Shown: in pieces, positions 18,700 through 19,497 of the stretch
Layout: the number at the start of each line of letters is the position of its first letter
How positions within the stretch are numbered: position 1 is the stretch's first letter
NCBI GenBank assembly: GCA_004151065.3
Contig: NWUY0300060708.1
Coordinates: forward strand, 7,866 to 27,362
DNA length: 19,497 nt
Direction of reading: 5' to 3'
Origin: Larix sibirica
Lineage: Eukaryota > Streptophyta > Pinopsida > Pinales > Pinaceae
Notes under the pieces: model-generated
Seen by the model: the letters and a program-made list of their open reading frames with translations, nothing else
Databases searched by the model: none
What the model was told of the DNA's origin: nothing
Program-made: the position numbers and the translations under genes

Positions 18700-19497
18700 G
18701 GTCAGTCACCAGGGAACATGATGAGATGCTAAGCAAACTAGTCTCTCTGCATGAATTTGATGAAGCTATGAATCAGATGGCCTTTGGGAAAGCTCCTGGC
18801 CCTGATTGGTTTACAACTAATTTCTTCCACCTATTTTGGGATATGTTCAAGTAGGAGGTTATAGAAATCGTAGAGGAGTCTCGCAGTAGTCATGGTGTCT
18901 TAAACGCATTTAATGCTACCTTCCTATCCCTAATCCCGAAGGAGAAAGGAGCTGATACCCCTGGTAATTTTAGATCCATAGCCCTTTGTAATGTCATATA
19001 CAATATCATCAGTAAGGTGATTGCCAATAGGCATAAGCCTCTCCTCCCGAGTCTCATTAGCCCAGAGAAATTGGGCTTCGTCGAAGGAAGGAAAATTATG
19101 GATGCAATCATTTTGGTCCAAGAGACTATTCACTCCCTGAATCTCACTAAGAAACCTGGCATGCTGGTTAATCTGGACATAGGGAAGGCCTATGATAAAC
19201 TCAGTTGGCAGTATATGCGCAGTATTATGGAAGTCTTCGGTTTGATAGGGATTGGATTGATTGGATAATGAGCCTAGTATATACCCCCTTTTTCTCTATT
19301 TTTCTTAATGGCTCGCCAACTAGACTTTTGCAGGAATCCAAGGGAATCTGGAAAGGTGACCCCCTATCCCCCTTTCTTTTTATTCTAATGGATGAAGGGA
19401 TGAGTAAGCTCCATCAGAATCGAGCTGTCGAAGGTGGGATCTGGGCGATTCAACTCCACGAGGGAATGGATAAGAAAACGCATCAACAATTTGTGGA
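18700..19497 (+). pseudogene. LINE reverse transcriptase, partial, cut by window end
   Basis: RT motifs in order: MAFGKAPGPDWFTTNFF (18777-18830; usual KAPGPDG[FM]), a stop near 18853, NATFLSLIPKEKGADTPGNF then RSIALCNVIYNIISKVIANR (18910-19030), LPSLISPEKLGFVEGRKIMD (19044-19103) and motif A LVNLDIGKAYDKLSW with the Asp at 19175-19177. A frameshift near 19245 leads into WIDWIMSLVYTPFFSIFLNG, then motif B SKGIWKGDPLSPFLFIL (usual G[LI]RQGDPLSP) near 19337-19390, with DEGMSK. The window ends at QQFVD, one residue into the catalytic FVDD/FADD. Polymerase would need at least the stop and the frameshift absent, so this copy is dead as read. Confidence 0.85.

Larger units (their letters stand above)
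17966..19497 (+). mobile_element. L1-type LINE ORF2, 5'-truncated, continues beyond the window
   Basis: Plus-strand order: last part of an endonuclease domain (17990-18130), endonuclease-RT linker (18180-18690), reverse transcriptase (18700 to the window end). This is plant L1 ORF2. The 5' side is missing at the junction near 17962; the 3' side runs off the window inside the RT palm. There are about half a dozen stops and a few frameshifts, fewer than in the LINE at 2625-4478, and base composition is less AT-rich, so this copy looks younger. Confidence 0.85.

Overview
The window looks like nuclear DNA of a seed plant with a large, transposon-dense genome. A gymnosperm (conifer-type) genome is my best guess, from the AT-rich sequence, the heavily decayed Ty3/gypsy and L1-type LINE copies nested end to end, and the lack of any compact intact host gene. 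There are no bacterial-type operons, ribosome binding sites, rRNA, tRNA or CRISPR. Nearly all recognisable coding sequence is pseudogenic: stop codons and frameshifts interrupt otherwise clear protein families.

Layout. (1) 69-2321 (+): a decayed ORF of about 750 codons for an unrecognised charged, coiled-coil protein with a Gln run at its C end. (2) About 2340-2622 (-): a degenerate RNase H domain, abutting (3) about 2625-4478 (+), the 3' half of an L1-type LINE (end of the reverse transcriptase, linker, zinc-binding RVT domain). (4) 4479-4920 (+): a polypurine tract followed by an LTR bounded by TGTTGG/CCAACA, with a TATA box and a 10-bp inverted repeat that spans the tract/LTR boundary. (5) About 5176-6780 (-): a broken Pro/Ser-rich coding segment (6070-6780) and, further downstream on the same strand, a possible last exon and poly(A) signal. 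It may be a remnant of a host gene, with a faint ELF3-like motif. (6) About 6780-12540: AT-rich sequence without recognisable genes, holding a hexanucleotide microsatellite and a minus-strand polypurine tract/LTR boundary near 9167-9194. (7) 12548-12637 (+): a candidate LTR end (TATA box, then ...AACA) followed by a primer-binding-site-like motif. (8) 13071-17911 (-): a nearly complete internal region of a Ty3/gypsy element, in the order gag - protease - RNase H - reverse transcriptase - RNase H - integrase. (9) 17912-17965: a junction containing an ambiguous base. (10) About 17966-19497 (+): the 5'-truncated end of an endonuclease domain, linker and reverse transcriptase of a second L1-type LINE, running off the window just at its catalytic motif.

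How the parts relate. The gypsy and LINE genes once encoded self-contained retrotransposition machinery (capsid, protease, RT/RNase H and integrase; endonuclease and RT respectively). No copy here can be functional as written: the gypsy integrase has lost its catalytic Glu, its zinc fingers have lost Cys residues, and all frames carry stops. Several losses at conserved residues are G-to-A or C-to-T transitions, as expected for methylated, silenced plant transposons. Family calls rest on motifs read by eye; no database search was possible.
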